Shown: positions 1 to 6,280, counted from the stretch's first letter. The stretch is 6,367 nucleotides of DNA from an uncultured Clostridia bacterium (GCA_947174975.1 CAMWLA010000069.1:1-6367), one strand, 5' to 3'. Program-made: numbers and translations. Notes: generated from the letters alone by a model not told the origin.

Positions 1-306
1 ATTTCACGCACCGCGAAAAACGGCGAAAAAACGCTGAAATTCGATATGTCGCTACTTCCCGAAAACGCGGTAATCAGATTTAAACGCGACGGCGATAAAT
101 TCAAAAAATTCGGGGGCGGAACGAAGAGCTTGGGCGACTTTTTCACGGACAGAAAAATTCCGCTTTGGGTGCGCGGCTTCATTCCGCTGATTGCAGTAGA
201 CAATGAAATTCTTGCGGTGTGCGGAGTGGAAATTTCCGACAAAATCAAGGTTACTGAAAACACGGAAAATACGGCGTATATCATAAGCGGTGACTACGTG
301 CAGTAA
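1..306 (+). CDS. tilS: tRNA(Ile)-lysidine synthetase TilS, C-terminal part (5' truncated by window edge)
   Basis: TilS ligates lysine to C34 of the CAU-anticodon tRNA-Ile in the cytoplasm, changing its decoding from AUG to AUA; it is normally essential. Only the last 101 residues are visible, and the frame is open from base 1, so the ATG at 46 is internal. The segment RFKRDGDKF followed by GGGTKSLGDFFTDRKIP, a Trp/Arg stretch and a PLI..DNEIL..CGVEISDKIKVT ending matches the TilS C-terminal domain, whose usual form is R.RRPGD.F...G..K.LKDFF.D.KIP...R...PL. The N-terminal PP-loop ATPase domain lies outside the window. The next gene starts 51 nt downstream with no convincing terminator between, so read-through into it is possible. 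In many Firmicutes tilS is followed by hpt and ftsH; neither follows here. Confidence 0.87.
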   Translation: MSRTAKNGEKTLKFDMSLLPENAVIRFKRDGDKFKKFGGGTKSLGDFFTDRKIPLWVRGFIPLIAVDNEILAVCGVEISDKIKVTENTENTAYIISGDYVQ

Positions 307-345
307 ACGAAGAATATTTTGCTGAAAATCAGCCATATTAATTTC

Positions 346-351
346 AAGGAG
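346..351 (+). promoter_or_regulatory. Ribosome binding site of the DUF378 gene
   Basis: AAGGAG six nucleotides before the ATG at 358 is a near-consensus Shine-Dalgarno sequence. It decides the start in favour of 358 over the in-frame TTG at 319. Confidence 0.85.
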
Positions 352-357
352 ATTAAT

Positions 358-600
358 ATGGTAATTGCAAATATAATTTCTTACATTCTCGTAATCGTAG
401 GTGCGTTGAACTGGGGACTTTACGGAATTTTCAACTTCAACCTTGTAAGCTGGATTTTCCAAGGACCCCGCAGTGTAGGATCTATCATAGTCTACGTTGT
501 AATTACGCTTGCTGCGGTTTGGCTTATCATTTCGCCGATTATATCTGGCTTTGGTTTACGCCTCAGAATGAAAAAGGATAAAATGGAAGAAGTTGTTTAA
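358..600 (+). CDS. DUF378-family small membrane protein
   Basis: This is an 80-residue protein with two hydrophobic segments, about residues 3-22 and 41-62, and a short charged tail (RLRMKKDKMEEVV) probably in the cytoplasm. The first segment runs into ALNWGLYGIFNFNLVSWIF, which matches the NWGL.G.FNFDLV signature of the DUF378 (YuzA-like) family. The family has no established function. The ATG at 358 was chosen because AAGGAG lies at 346-351 with a 6-nt spacer. The in-frame TTG at 319 would add 13 residues, lacks a good ribosome binding site and begins just before a small hairpin. The gene may be read from the tilS transcript, and the strong hairpin after its stop ends the unit. Family membership is confident; a role is not assignable. 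Confidence 0.85.
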   Translation: MVIANIISYILVIVGALNWGLYGIFNFNLVSWIFQGPRSVGSIIVYVVITLAAVWLIISPIISGFGLRLRMKKDKMEEVV

Positions 601-611
601 CGCTTTCTTCG

Positions 612-650
612 TACGGCGGGTGCTTCTAAAAAGCACCCGCCGTATTTTTT
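612..650 (+). terminator. Strong intrinsic terminator after the DUF378 gene
   Basis: A perfect 14-bp stem pairs 612-625 with 631-644 around a 5-nt loop (CTAAA, 626-630) and is followed by six T (645-650). The stem is GC-rich in its centre (GGCGGGTGC). It begins 11 nt after the stop codon at 600 and should end the tilS/DUF378 transcript, isolating the downstream lipoprotein gene. Confidence 0.95.
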
Positions 651-661
651 ATATAAAACAA

Positions 662-691
662 TTGCTATATAAACGGCTTTTGTGATATAAT
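662..691 (+). promoter_or_regulatory. Sigma-A-type extended -10 promoter of the first lipoprotein gene
   Basis: A -35-like TTGCTA lies at 662-667, followed by an 18-nt spacer and a perfect TATAAT at 686-691 preceded by TGA (683-685), giving an extended -10. The predicted transcription start is near 698, leaving a leader of roughly 23 nt before the ATG at 721. The design and spacer end (TTTGTGA) match the promoter of the paralogue at 3939-3968. An AT-rich inverted repeat, TTTATATA (648-655) and TATATAAA (666-673), flanks and overlaps the -35 box. Confidence 0.8.
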
Positions 692-720
692 CGATTTAGG
701 AAATTTTAAGGTATAAATTT

Positions 721-3700
721 ATGAAGAAAAAACTTTTGCTGTTGATTTTTGCACTCGTCTGCGTTTTGAGTTGCGCATTCGGCTTTGCTGCGTGCGGCGG
801 TAATAAGGACGGTCACACTGTACATACGTACGACAGAAAAAGCATAGAGCGGCAGTACTTAAAATCGGAAGCGACTTGCACGCAAAAAGCCGTATATTAT
901 TACTCTTGCAAGTGCGGAAAAATAGGGGAAGAAACCTTCGAATATGGTAAGCTTGCGGAACACGTTTTCGGAGAATACGTTTCGGACGACAACGCAACTT
1001 GTGTAAGGAACTGCACGGAGACGGCGACTTGCGAAAACTGTACGACAACCCGCATCAGAGAGATTCCGGGTACTAAAACACAGCACGTTTTCGGAGAATT
1101 CGTTTCGGATAACAACGCAACTTGTATAACAAACTGCACGGAGACGGCGGTTTGCAAGAATTGCACGACAACCGACACCCGAGAGATAGAGGACAGTAAA
1201 ATCGGTCACAGCTTTGTAATATACGTTTCAAACGGCGACAGCAGTTGCACGAGCAACGGTACTGAGACTGCAACTTGCGAATATTGCACTGTAACCGATA
1301 CGCGAGAAACTGCCGACGGCAAAAAGGACCACGTTTTTAAAACTTACGTTTCCAACAAGGACGGCAGCTGCACGAAGAACTGTACCGAAACGGCAAAGTG
1401 CGAAAACTGCACCGCAACCGATACGCGCGAGATCGCCGACAGTAAAATGCACGAATTTTTAACGTACGTTCCGAATAACGACGGCAGCTGCACGCAGAAC
1501 TGCACGGAAACGGCGGTATGCGAAAAATGCGGCGTAACCGATATCCGCGAAATAGAGGACAGTAAGGTTCATTCGTATGTCGGCAAGGTATGTGAAATCT
1601 GCGGTGCGGGCTACGTAACTCAAGGGCTCGAATACGTATTGAATTCCGACCGCGTAAGTTACAGCGTTAAAGGTAAAGGCAGCTCGACCGATTCTGAAAT
1701 TTATATTCCGGCAACGTATAAGGACTTGCCCGTGACTGGTATAGTCGGCTATGCGTTCGGTACGTGCGACCTACTCGAAAGCATTTTTATCGGCGCAAAC
1801 GTGACGAATATCGGCACGCAAGTGTTCCTCGGCTGCGGTTTGCTTGAAAGCATAACCGTTGCGGAAAGCAATAAGAATTACAAGAGTATAGACGGAAACC
1901 TTTACAGCAAAGACGGAACGGTTTTGGTAAGGTTCTCGGCGGGCAAAGCGCAGACGTCGTTTACCATTCCCGAGGGAGTAGTAAGTATCGGCGACGACGC
2001 GTTCAGAGACTGCCCTAAGCTCACCGAAATAACTGTTCCTAAAACTGTAACGGGTATCGGTGCCAGAGCGTTTTACGACTGCAACGGACTTATGAATATA
2101 ACCGTTTCGAAAGACAATATGCGCTTTAGGAGCGTGGGCGGCAATTTATACAGCAAGGACGGAACCGAGTTTATTCTGCACCCGACGGGCAAAACCGAAA
2201 CCGCATTTACGATAGCCGACGGCGTTAAGAGTATCGCAGATTATGCGTTTAATTCTTGTTTCGCTCTGACGCAAATAACAATGCCCGAAAGTGTAATCGG
2301 TATCGGAGAGGGCGCGTTCTTCTCTTGCGTAAATCTGACTGATATCAATATCCCCCACGGCGTGACAAGTATTGGCACTAAAATCTTTTACAACTGTACT
2401 TCGCTTACGAACGTAACCGTTCCCCACGGCGTGACAAGTATTGGCGATTACGCATTTTTCCATTGTGAAGATCTCGTAAGTATCACGCTGCCCGAAAGTG
2501 TGACGGATATAGGTTTAGGCGCCTTCGGCGGTTGCAGCTCGCTTGAAACCGTTTACTTCGGAGGTTCGGCGGAGGACTGGGATAGAATTGAAATCGGGCA
2601 AAGCAATTCTTCACTGGCAGACGCAATAATTCATTATTCCAAAGATACGCACGAGCATATTTTTGACGTAAAAGCCGCAAAACGCGGGTTTTTAAAATCG
2701 GAAGCAACTTGCGTAATGAAAGCCGTATATTACTACTCTTGCAAATGCGGAGAAAAAGGGGAAACAACTTTTGAATACGGCGAATTGGCTGAACATAGTT
2801 TTGTAAATTACGTTTCGGATAATAACGGAAGCTGTACGGCAAACTGTACTGAAACCGCAACTTGCGAAAAATGCGGAGCAGTTGACGTCCGCGAAATCGA
2901 GAACAGTAAAGTTCATTCGTTTGCTGAAGGTATATGTACCCTCTGCGGTTCAGTGTATACGTCAAAAGGACTTACTTATACATTGAATGAGGACGGTGTA
3001 AGCTACGGTTTAAAATATAGCATTAATGTAACGGATACCGAAGTGTATATCGCTTCAACTTATGAAGGTTTGCCCGTTACGGTAATAAAGGAATCCGCGT
3101 TCAGAGGGGCTAATGTCACGCGCGTAATTATTCCGGAGGGTGTGACGGCGATTGAAAGAATAGCGTTCTCGGGAAGTACCGTGCAAAGTATAAAAATCCC
3201 CGCAAGTATTGAGAGTATCGATACCTTTGCGTTTTTAACTTGCCATTCGCTTACGGATATAACGGTGGACGAAAACAACGCACACTATAAGAGCGTGAAC
3301 GGAAATCTGTATACCAAAGACGGCAAAACTATTCTTCAATATGCGATAGGTAAAGAGGAAACTTCTTTTACCGTTCCGCAAGGTGTTACGGCTATCGGTG
3401 ACTGGGCATTTTTCTTCTGCAAGACGCTTACCGAAATAACTTTGCCCGACGGTTTAAAAAGCATAGGCGACAATGTGTTCTTCAACTGTACGAAGCTTGA
3501 AAGTATTAACATTCCTGCGGGGGTTACTTCTATCGGAGAGTGTGCATTTATAAACTGCCAGTCGCTTACAAGTATCGATATCCCCGAAGGCGTGACGACC
3601 GTCGGAGAGCGTGCATTTACGAATTGCCTTTCGGTTACCAGCATAACTATACCGGTTAGTTTAACCGCTATTGCTAAAAGTGCATTCTCGAATTGTACGG

Positions 3701-3873
3701 CGCTTGAAAACGTGTATTACAGTGGCGCGGAAGCGGACTGGAACAAAATAGATATAGCTGACGGCAATAATGTTTTGACGGATGCAACCGTATATTACTA
3801 CTCAGAAACTCAGCCTACGGAAGCGGGTAATTTCTGGCATTACGGCGAAAATAACGAAATTACGATATGGTAA
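721..3873 (+). CDS. Large Cys-repeat / BspA-like LRR lipoprotein with a duplicated module set (1050 aa)
   Basis: Probable surface lipoprotein. A Lys-rich n-region and hydrophobic core end in FAAC-GG, making Cys25 the likely lipidated residue; VLSC at 15-18 is an alternative. Then come a Cys entry module (about 35-80, SEATC and SCKCG), five Cys/His repeats of 40-41 residues (81-283), a CxxC closing module (284-301), and about nine BspA-like LRR_5 repeats of 23 residues (302-640, pattern IP.GVT.IG..AF..C..L..I) with two NLYSKDGT inserts. A second set follows: entry module (about 644-691), one Cys repeat (692-731), CxxC (732-749), about eight LRRs with one insert (750-1023) and the YYYSETQP..GNFWHY..W tail. 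Known BspA-family proteins act in adhesion; that role here is inferred. AAGG at 708-711 is a modest ribosome binding site. It is monocistronic by its own promoter. The module order suggests a head-to-tail fusion of two paralogues. Confidence 0.9.
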   Translation: MKKKLLLLIFALVCVLSCAFGFAACGGNKDGHTVHTYDRKSIERQYLKSEATCTQKAVYYYSCKCGKIGEETFEYGKLAEHVFGEYVSDDNATCVRNCTETATCENCTTTRIREIPGTKTQHVFGEFVSDNNATCITNCTETAVCKNCTTTDTREIEDSKIGHSFVIYVSNGDSSCTSNGTETATCEYCTVTDTRETADGKKDHVFKTYVSNKDGSCTKNCTETAKCENCTATDTREIADSKMHEFLTYVPNNDGSCTQNCTETAVCEKCGVTDIREIEDSKVHSYVGKVCEICGAGYVTQGLEYVLNSDRVSYSVKGKGSSTDSEIYIPATYKDLPVTGIVGYAFGTCDLLESIFIGANVTNIGTQVFLGCGLLESITVAESNKNYKSIDGNLYSKDGTVLVRFSAGKAQTSFTIPEGVVSIGDDAFRDCPKLTEITVPKTVTGIGARAFYDCNGLMNITVSKDNMRFRSVGGNLYSKDGTEFILHPTGKTETAFTIADGVKSIADYAFNSCFALTQITMPESVIGIGEGAFFSCVNLTDINIPHGVTSIGTKIFYNCTSLTNVTVPHGVTSIGDYAFFHCEDLVSITLPESVTDIGLGAFGGCSSLETVYFGGSAEDWDRIEIGQSNSSLADAIIHYSKDTHEHIFDVKAAKRGFLKSEATCVMKAVYYYSCKCGEKGETTFEYGELAEHSFVNYVSDNNGSCTANCTETATCEKCGAVDVREIENSKVHSFAEGICTLCGSVYTSKGLTYTLNEDGVSYGLKYSINVTDTEVYIASTYEGLPVTVIKESAFRGANVTRVIIPEGVTAIERIAFSGSTVQSIKIPASIESIDTFAFLTCHSLTDITVDENNAHYKSVNGNLYTKDGKTILQYAIGKEETSFTVPQGVTAIGDWAFFFCKTLTEITLPDGLKSIGDNVFFNCTKLESINIPAGVTSIGECAFINCQSLTSIDIPEGVTTVGERAFTNCLSVTSITIPVSLTAIAKSAFSNCTALENVYYSGAEADWNKIDIADGNNVLTDATVYYYSETQPTEAGNFWHYGENNEITIW
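961..1569 (+). repeat. Tandem array of five ~123-nt Cys/His repeats (first gene)
   Basis: Units start at 961, 1084, 1207, 1330 and 1450; the first three are 123 nt and the last two 120 nt. Each encodes H.F..YVS followed by C..NCTETA.CE.C and a TDTREI..SK ending. Four Cys per unit sit at repeat positions 14, 18, 24 and 27, except in unit 3, where Cys18 is Gly. Units 1 and 2 are closely similar at DNA level; by eye about 12 mismatches in the first 93 nt. The repeat type resembles the YVSDGNATCT-DGTKTAKCD-C repeats seen in clostridial surface proteins. Confidence 0.93.
1624..2640 (+). repeat. First BspA-like LRR_5 domain of the first gene
   Basis: About nine repeats with a 69-nt (23-residue) spacing of their core, beginning with the capping segment GLEYVLN...YIP..Y..LPVT.I and ending in VYFGGSAEDWDRIEIG...ADAIIHYS. 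Two hairpin-like inserts (YKSIDGNLYSKDGT and RSVGGNLYSKDGT) interrupt the periodic pattern. A 24-nt stretch is identical at 2353-2376 and 2422-2445, exactly one 69-nt period apart, showing recent copying of a single LRR. The typical YYYSETQP tail is missing at the end of this domain. Confidence 0.88.
2968..3789 (+). repeat. Second BspA-like LRR_5 domain of the first gene
   Basis: About eight 23-residue LRRs of the form IP.GVT.IG..AF.NC..L.SI, starting with GLTYTLNEDG and the LPVTVI capping strand. There is one NLYTKDGKT insert. It closes with VYYSGAEADWNKIDIADGNN and leads straight into the conserved YYYSETQP tail. Some cores (RGANVTRVII, SGSTVQSIKI) lack the usual Cys of the AF..C motif. Confidence 0.88.
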
Positions 3874-3889
3874 AATAATTTAACGAAAC

Positions 3890-3923
3890 GGCAAGGCACA
3901 TTTAATGCGCCTTGCCACATTTT
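3890..3923 (+). terminator. Probable weak intrinsic terminator after the first lipoprotein gene
   Basis: GGCAAGGC (3890-3897) pairs with GCCTTGCC (3909-3916). After one A/C mismatch two more pairs close a 5-nt loop at 3901-3905. The tail is ACATTTT (3917-3923), a poor T-tract, so termination may be partial and the paralogue downstream could receive some read-through. The position, 16 nt after the stop codon, fits a terminator. Confidence 0.65.
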
Positions 3924-3938
3924 ATGCAATAAAAATTA

Positions 3939-3968
3939 TTGCCATAAGCGACGGGTTTGTGATATAAT
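3939..3968 (+). promoter_or_regulatory. Sigma-A-type extended -10 promoter of the second lipoprotein gene
   Basis: TTGCCA (3939-3944), an 18-nt spacer and a perfect TATAAT (3963-3968) preceded by TGA (3960-3962). The architecture equals that of the promoter at 662-691, and the spacer ends share TTTGTGA. The predicted start is near 3975. An imperfect inverted repeat, TTATGCAATAA (3922-3932) and TTATTGCCATAA (3936-3947) around AAA, covers the -35 box and could be an operator. Confidence 0.82.
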
Positions 3969-3999
3969 AAATTTACTGTATCCTTGAATGAGGTAAACT

Positions 4000-6231
4000 A
4001 TGAAGAAGAAGTTTTTACTGTTGATTGCGGTGCTCGGCTGCGCTTTGGCTTGCGCGTCGGGCTGTGCTTCGTGCGGAGACAAAGAAGAGGAGCACAAGCA
4101 CGTCTATAACAGAAAAAGTATAGAGCAACAATATATGCAATCCGAAGCTACTTGCACGAGGAAAGCTTACTATTATTATTCTTGCAAATGCGGCAGAATC
4201 GGCGCGGAAACCTTTGAATACGGCAAGCTTGCCGACCACGAATTCAAAAACTACGTTTCCAATAATAACGCAAGCTGTACGCACAACTGTACGGAGACGG
4301 CGAAGTGCGAAAACTGTATTGCAACCGACACCCGCGATATTGCCGGAACGAAGTTGCCCCACGTCTTTATTACTTACGTTTCCGACGACAACGCAACGTG
4401 TGCGAACGACTGCACGGAAACGGCAAAGTGTGAAAACTGCGACACAACCGAAACGAGGGATATTTTCAATACGAGACTTCCGCACGTTTTCGGCGAATAC
4501 GTTTCGGACAATAACGGAACTTGCGTAAGCAACTGTACGGAAACGGCAACTTGCGAAAACTGCGACGCAACGGACACACGCGAAATAGAGAACAGTAAAA
4601 CCGCGCACAGCTTTATAAATTACGTTTCCGACAAGAACGGAACTTGCACGAAGAACGGTACCGAAACGGCAACTTGCGAATACTGCACGCATACCCATAC
4701 CCGCGAAATGGCGGACAGTAAGCTGCCGCACAATCTTAATCTTTTCGTTGCCAACGGCGACGCGACGTGCGCCCACGAAGGCACGGAAACGGCAACTTGT
4801 ATCGACTGCGGCGAAGTCGTTACCCGGGATATTCCGAACAGTAAACTTCCGCACGCTTTCGAAACCTACGTTTCGGACAATAACGGAACTTGCTTTAAAA
4901 ACTGTACCGAGACGGCTAAGTGCGAATTCTGTACGGCAACCGACACGCGCGAAATTCCCGGCACTAAAACGGAGCATACTTTTGTAAATTATGTTTCCGA
5001 CGGAAACGGAACTTGTTATAAGAACGGCACGGAAACCGCTACTTGCGAATTCTGCCCTTCAAAGAATACCCGCGAAAAAGAGGATAGCAAAATTCACTCT
5101 TACGTTGACGGCGTATGCGGAATATGCGGCGAAAACTACGCAACGCAAGGGCTTGAATATACCTTGAATGACGACAAGGCAAGTTACAGCGTATCGGGTC
5201 AAGGCAGTGCAACCGATACCGCGGTTTATATTCCCGCGGTGTATAAAGGTTTGCCGGTGACGGCTATCAAGGACGACGCTTTTAATGCTTTGCTTGAAAA
5301 AATATTTATTCCCGACAGCATTACCGACGTTAATGCGTCTGCATTTATAAGCAGCGGTTCGCTTGAAAGCATAACCGTTGCCGCAAACAATAAAAATTAT
5401 AAGAGCATAGACGGTAATTTATACAGCAAAGACGGCACGGTGCTTATTACTTACGCCACCGGCAAAAAACAGTCTGTATTCTCTATTCCCCAAGGGGTAA
5501 CGACTATCGTCGACGACGCGTTCAGAAACTGCAGACTGCTCAAGGATTTAGTTATACCCGACAGCGTTACCGACCTTGGTTCGAAAGTGTTCCTCGGCTG
5601 CGGTTTGCTTGAAAGCATAACGGTTTCGGCAAACAACGCGCATTACATGAGCATTGACGGCAATTTATACAGCAAAGACGGCACGGTGTTATTAGAGTAT
5701 GCCTCGGGCAAACACGAAGCTTCGTTCGAAGTTCCCGCAGCGGTGGTAAGTATCGGCAAATATGCGTTCCACAGCAGCAGCGCATTGACAAGCATTACGC
5801 TTCCCGAAGGATTGACGGATATCGGCTTCGGCGCGTTCCGTTATTGCAGCGGCTTGACGGAAATAACTATACCCGACGGCGTGACTCAAATCGGCGACGA
5901 AGCATTTTACGGTTGCAGCGGTTTAACTACGATAACTATACCCGACGGCGTGACTCAAATCGGCGACTGGACGTTCTGGGGGTGTAGCAGTCTGGAAAGC
6001 ATAGTTATTCCCGACACGGTTGTAAGAATAGGTAAATATGCGTTCACAAATTGCAATGCGCTCGGCTCGGTATATTACCGCGGAACGGAGGAAGATTGGA
6101 ACAGTATCCAAATTATTTTCGGCAATTACGTACTCGATAGCGCAACCGTTTATTACTATTCGGAAACCCAGCCCGCGGGTGAGGGGAACTTCTGGCACTA
6201 CGGCGAAAACGACGAAGCCGTCGCTTGGTAA
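4000..6231 (+). CDS. Cys-repeat / BspA-like LRR lipoprotein, paralogue of the preceding gene (743 aa)
   Basis: Probable surface lipoprotein anchored to the outer face of the membrane. The MKKK n-region and hydrophobic core hold four Cys (14, 18, 22, 25). ASGC puts lipidation at Cys22, while alignment to the paralogue favours Cys25 (CASC-G); the exact site is uncertain. Next are the entry module (about 32-79, SEATC and SCKCG), seven Cys/His repeats of 40-41 residues (80-365), a CxxC closing module (366-383), about nine LRR_5 repeats (384-716) with two NLYSKDGT inserts, and the tail YYYSETQP..GNFWHYGEN..W (718-743). GAGG at 3990-3993, 6 nt before ATG, supports the start. It has its own promoter and follows its paralogue in the same direction. 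By eye, about 30 Cys lie in the N-terminal half. LRR proteins of the BspA type are known adhesins; the ligand here is unknown. Confidence 0.9.
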   Translation: MKKKFLLLIAVLGCALACASGCASCGDKEEEHKHVYNRKSIEQQYMQSEATCTRKAYYYYSCKCGRIGAETFEYGKLADHEFKNYVSNNNASCTHNCTETAKCENCIATDTRDIAGTKLPHVFITYVSDDNATCANDCTETAKCENCDTTETRDIFNTRLPHVFGEYVSDNNGTCVSNCTETATCENCDATDTREIENSKTAHSFINYVSDKNGTCTKNGTETATCEYCTHTHTREMADSKLPHNLNLFVANGDATCAHEGTETATCIDCGEVVTRDIPNSKLPHAFETYVSDNNGTCFKNCTETAKCEFCTATDTREIPGTKTEHTFVNYVSDGNGTCYKNGTETATCEFCPSKNTREKEDSKIHSYVDGVCGICGENYATQGLEYTLNDDKASYSVSGQGSATDTAVYIPAVYKGLPVTAIKDDAFNALLEKIFIPDSITDVNASAFISSGSLESITVAANNKNYKSIDGNLYSKDGTVLITYATGKKQSVFSIPQGVTTIVDDAFRNCRLLKDLVIPDSVTDLGSKVFLGCGLLESITVSANNAHYMSIDGNLYSKDGTVLLEYASGKHEASFEVPAAVVSIGKYAFHSSSALTSITLPEGLTDIGFGAFRYCSGLTEITIPDGVTQIGDEAFYGCSGLTTITIPDGVTQIGDWTFWGCSSLESIVIPDTVVRIGKYAFTNCNALGSVYYRGTEEDWNSIQIIFGNYVLDSATVYYYSETQPAGEGNFWHYGENDEAVAW
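4237..5094 (+). repeat. Tandem array of seven 123-nt Cys/His repeats (second gene)
   Basis: Units start at 4237, 4360, 4483, 4606, 4729, 4852 and 4975 with a strict 123-nt period; the last is 120 nt. Units 1, 2, 3 and 6 carry four Cys (positions 14, 18, 24, 27). Units 4, 5 and 7 have Gly in place of Cys18. Unit 5 is the most divergent (HNLNLFVANGDATC...CIDCGEVVTR). The array has two more units than the first array of the neighbouring gene. Confidence 0.94.
5149..6147 (+). repeat. BspA-like LRR_5 domain of the second gene
   Basis: About nine 23-residue LRRs, starting with GLEYTLNDD and LPVTAI and ending with VYYRGTEEDWNSIQI. Two NLYSKDGTVL inserts break the pattern. A 36-nt sequence is identical at 5863-5898 and 5932-5967, one 69-nt LRR period apart. 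The 37 nt at 5585-5621 are identical to 1820-1856 in the paralogue. Confidence 0.88.
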
Positions 6232-6245
6232 AATCCCGCGGAATA

Positions 6246-6274
6246 TTGCAAAATAAAAATTTGTATGGTAAAAT
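6246..6274 (+). promoter_or_regulatory. Extended -10 promoter abutting the last gene, predicted leaderless start
   Basis: TTGCAA (6246-6251), a 17-nt spacer and TAAAAT (6269-6274) preceded by TGG (6266-6268). Only 6 nt separate the -10 box from the ATG at 6281, so the predicted transcription start falls on or beside the start codon. No Shine-Dalgarno sequence is visible before that ATG. Confidence 0.6.
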
Positions 6275-6280
6275 AAAACG

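Noticed and set aside
321..333. Small hairpin GCTGA-AAA-TCAGC between tilS and the DUF378 gene as a terminator
   Set aside because: The stem is only 5 bp and is not followed by a T-run, so it is unlikely to terminate transcription.
319..341. A promoter for the DUF378 gene using TTGCTG and TATTAA
   Set aside because: The two boxes are separated by only 11 nt, too short for a sigma-A promoter.
52..462. A 136-codon open frame on the - strand across the tilS end and the DUF378 gene
   Set aside because: It overlaps two recognisable + strand genes and their intergenic gap, and its translation shows no family resemblance.
719..1452. Several - strand open frames opposite the first Cys-repeat array
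   Set aside because: They are shadows of the periodic coding sequence, with compositions rich in Arg, Cys and Val and no independent signals seen.
961..1569. CRISPR array or mobile-element repeat
   Set aside because: The repeats are direct, contiguous, without spacers, and lie in frame inside a gene; they encode protein repeats.
4015..4977. A 320-codon open frame on the - strand opposite the Cys-repeat array
   Set aside because: It mirrors the 123-nt repeat: if one unit lacks stops in that frame, all units do. Its product is a Cys/Arg/Val-rich repeat with no recognisable family, and the + strand protein has clear domains, signal peptide, ribosome binding site and promoter.
961..5094. Cys-rich repeats as multi-heme cytochrome or ferredoxin sites
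   Set aside because: There are no CxxCH motifs; His follows at the start of the next unit about 14 residues later. The Cys spacing also differs from the CxxCxxC patterns of iron-sulfur proteins.
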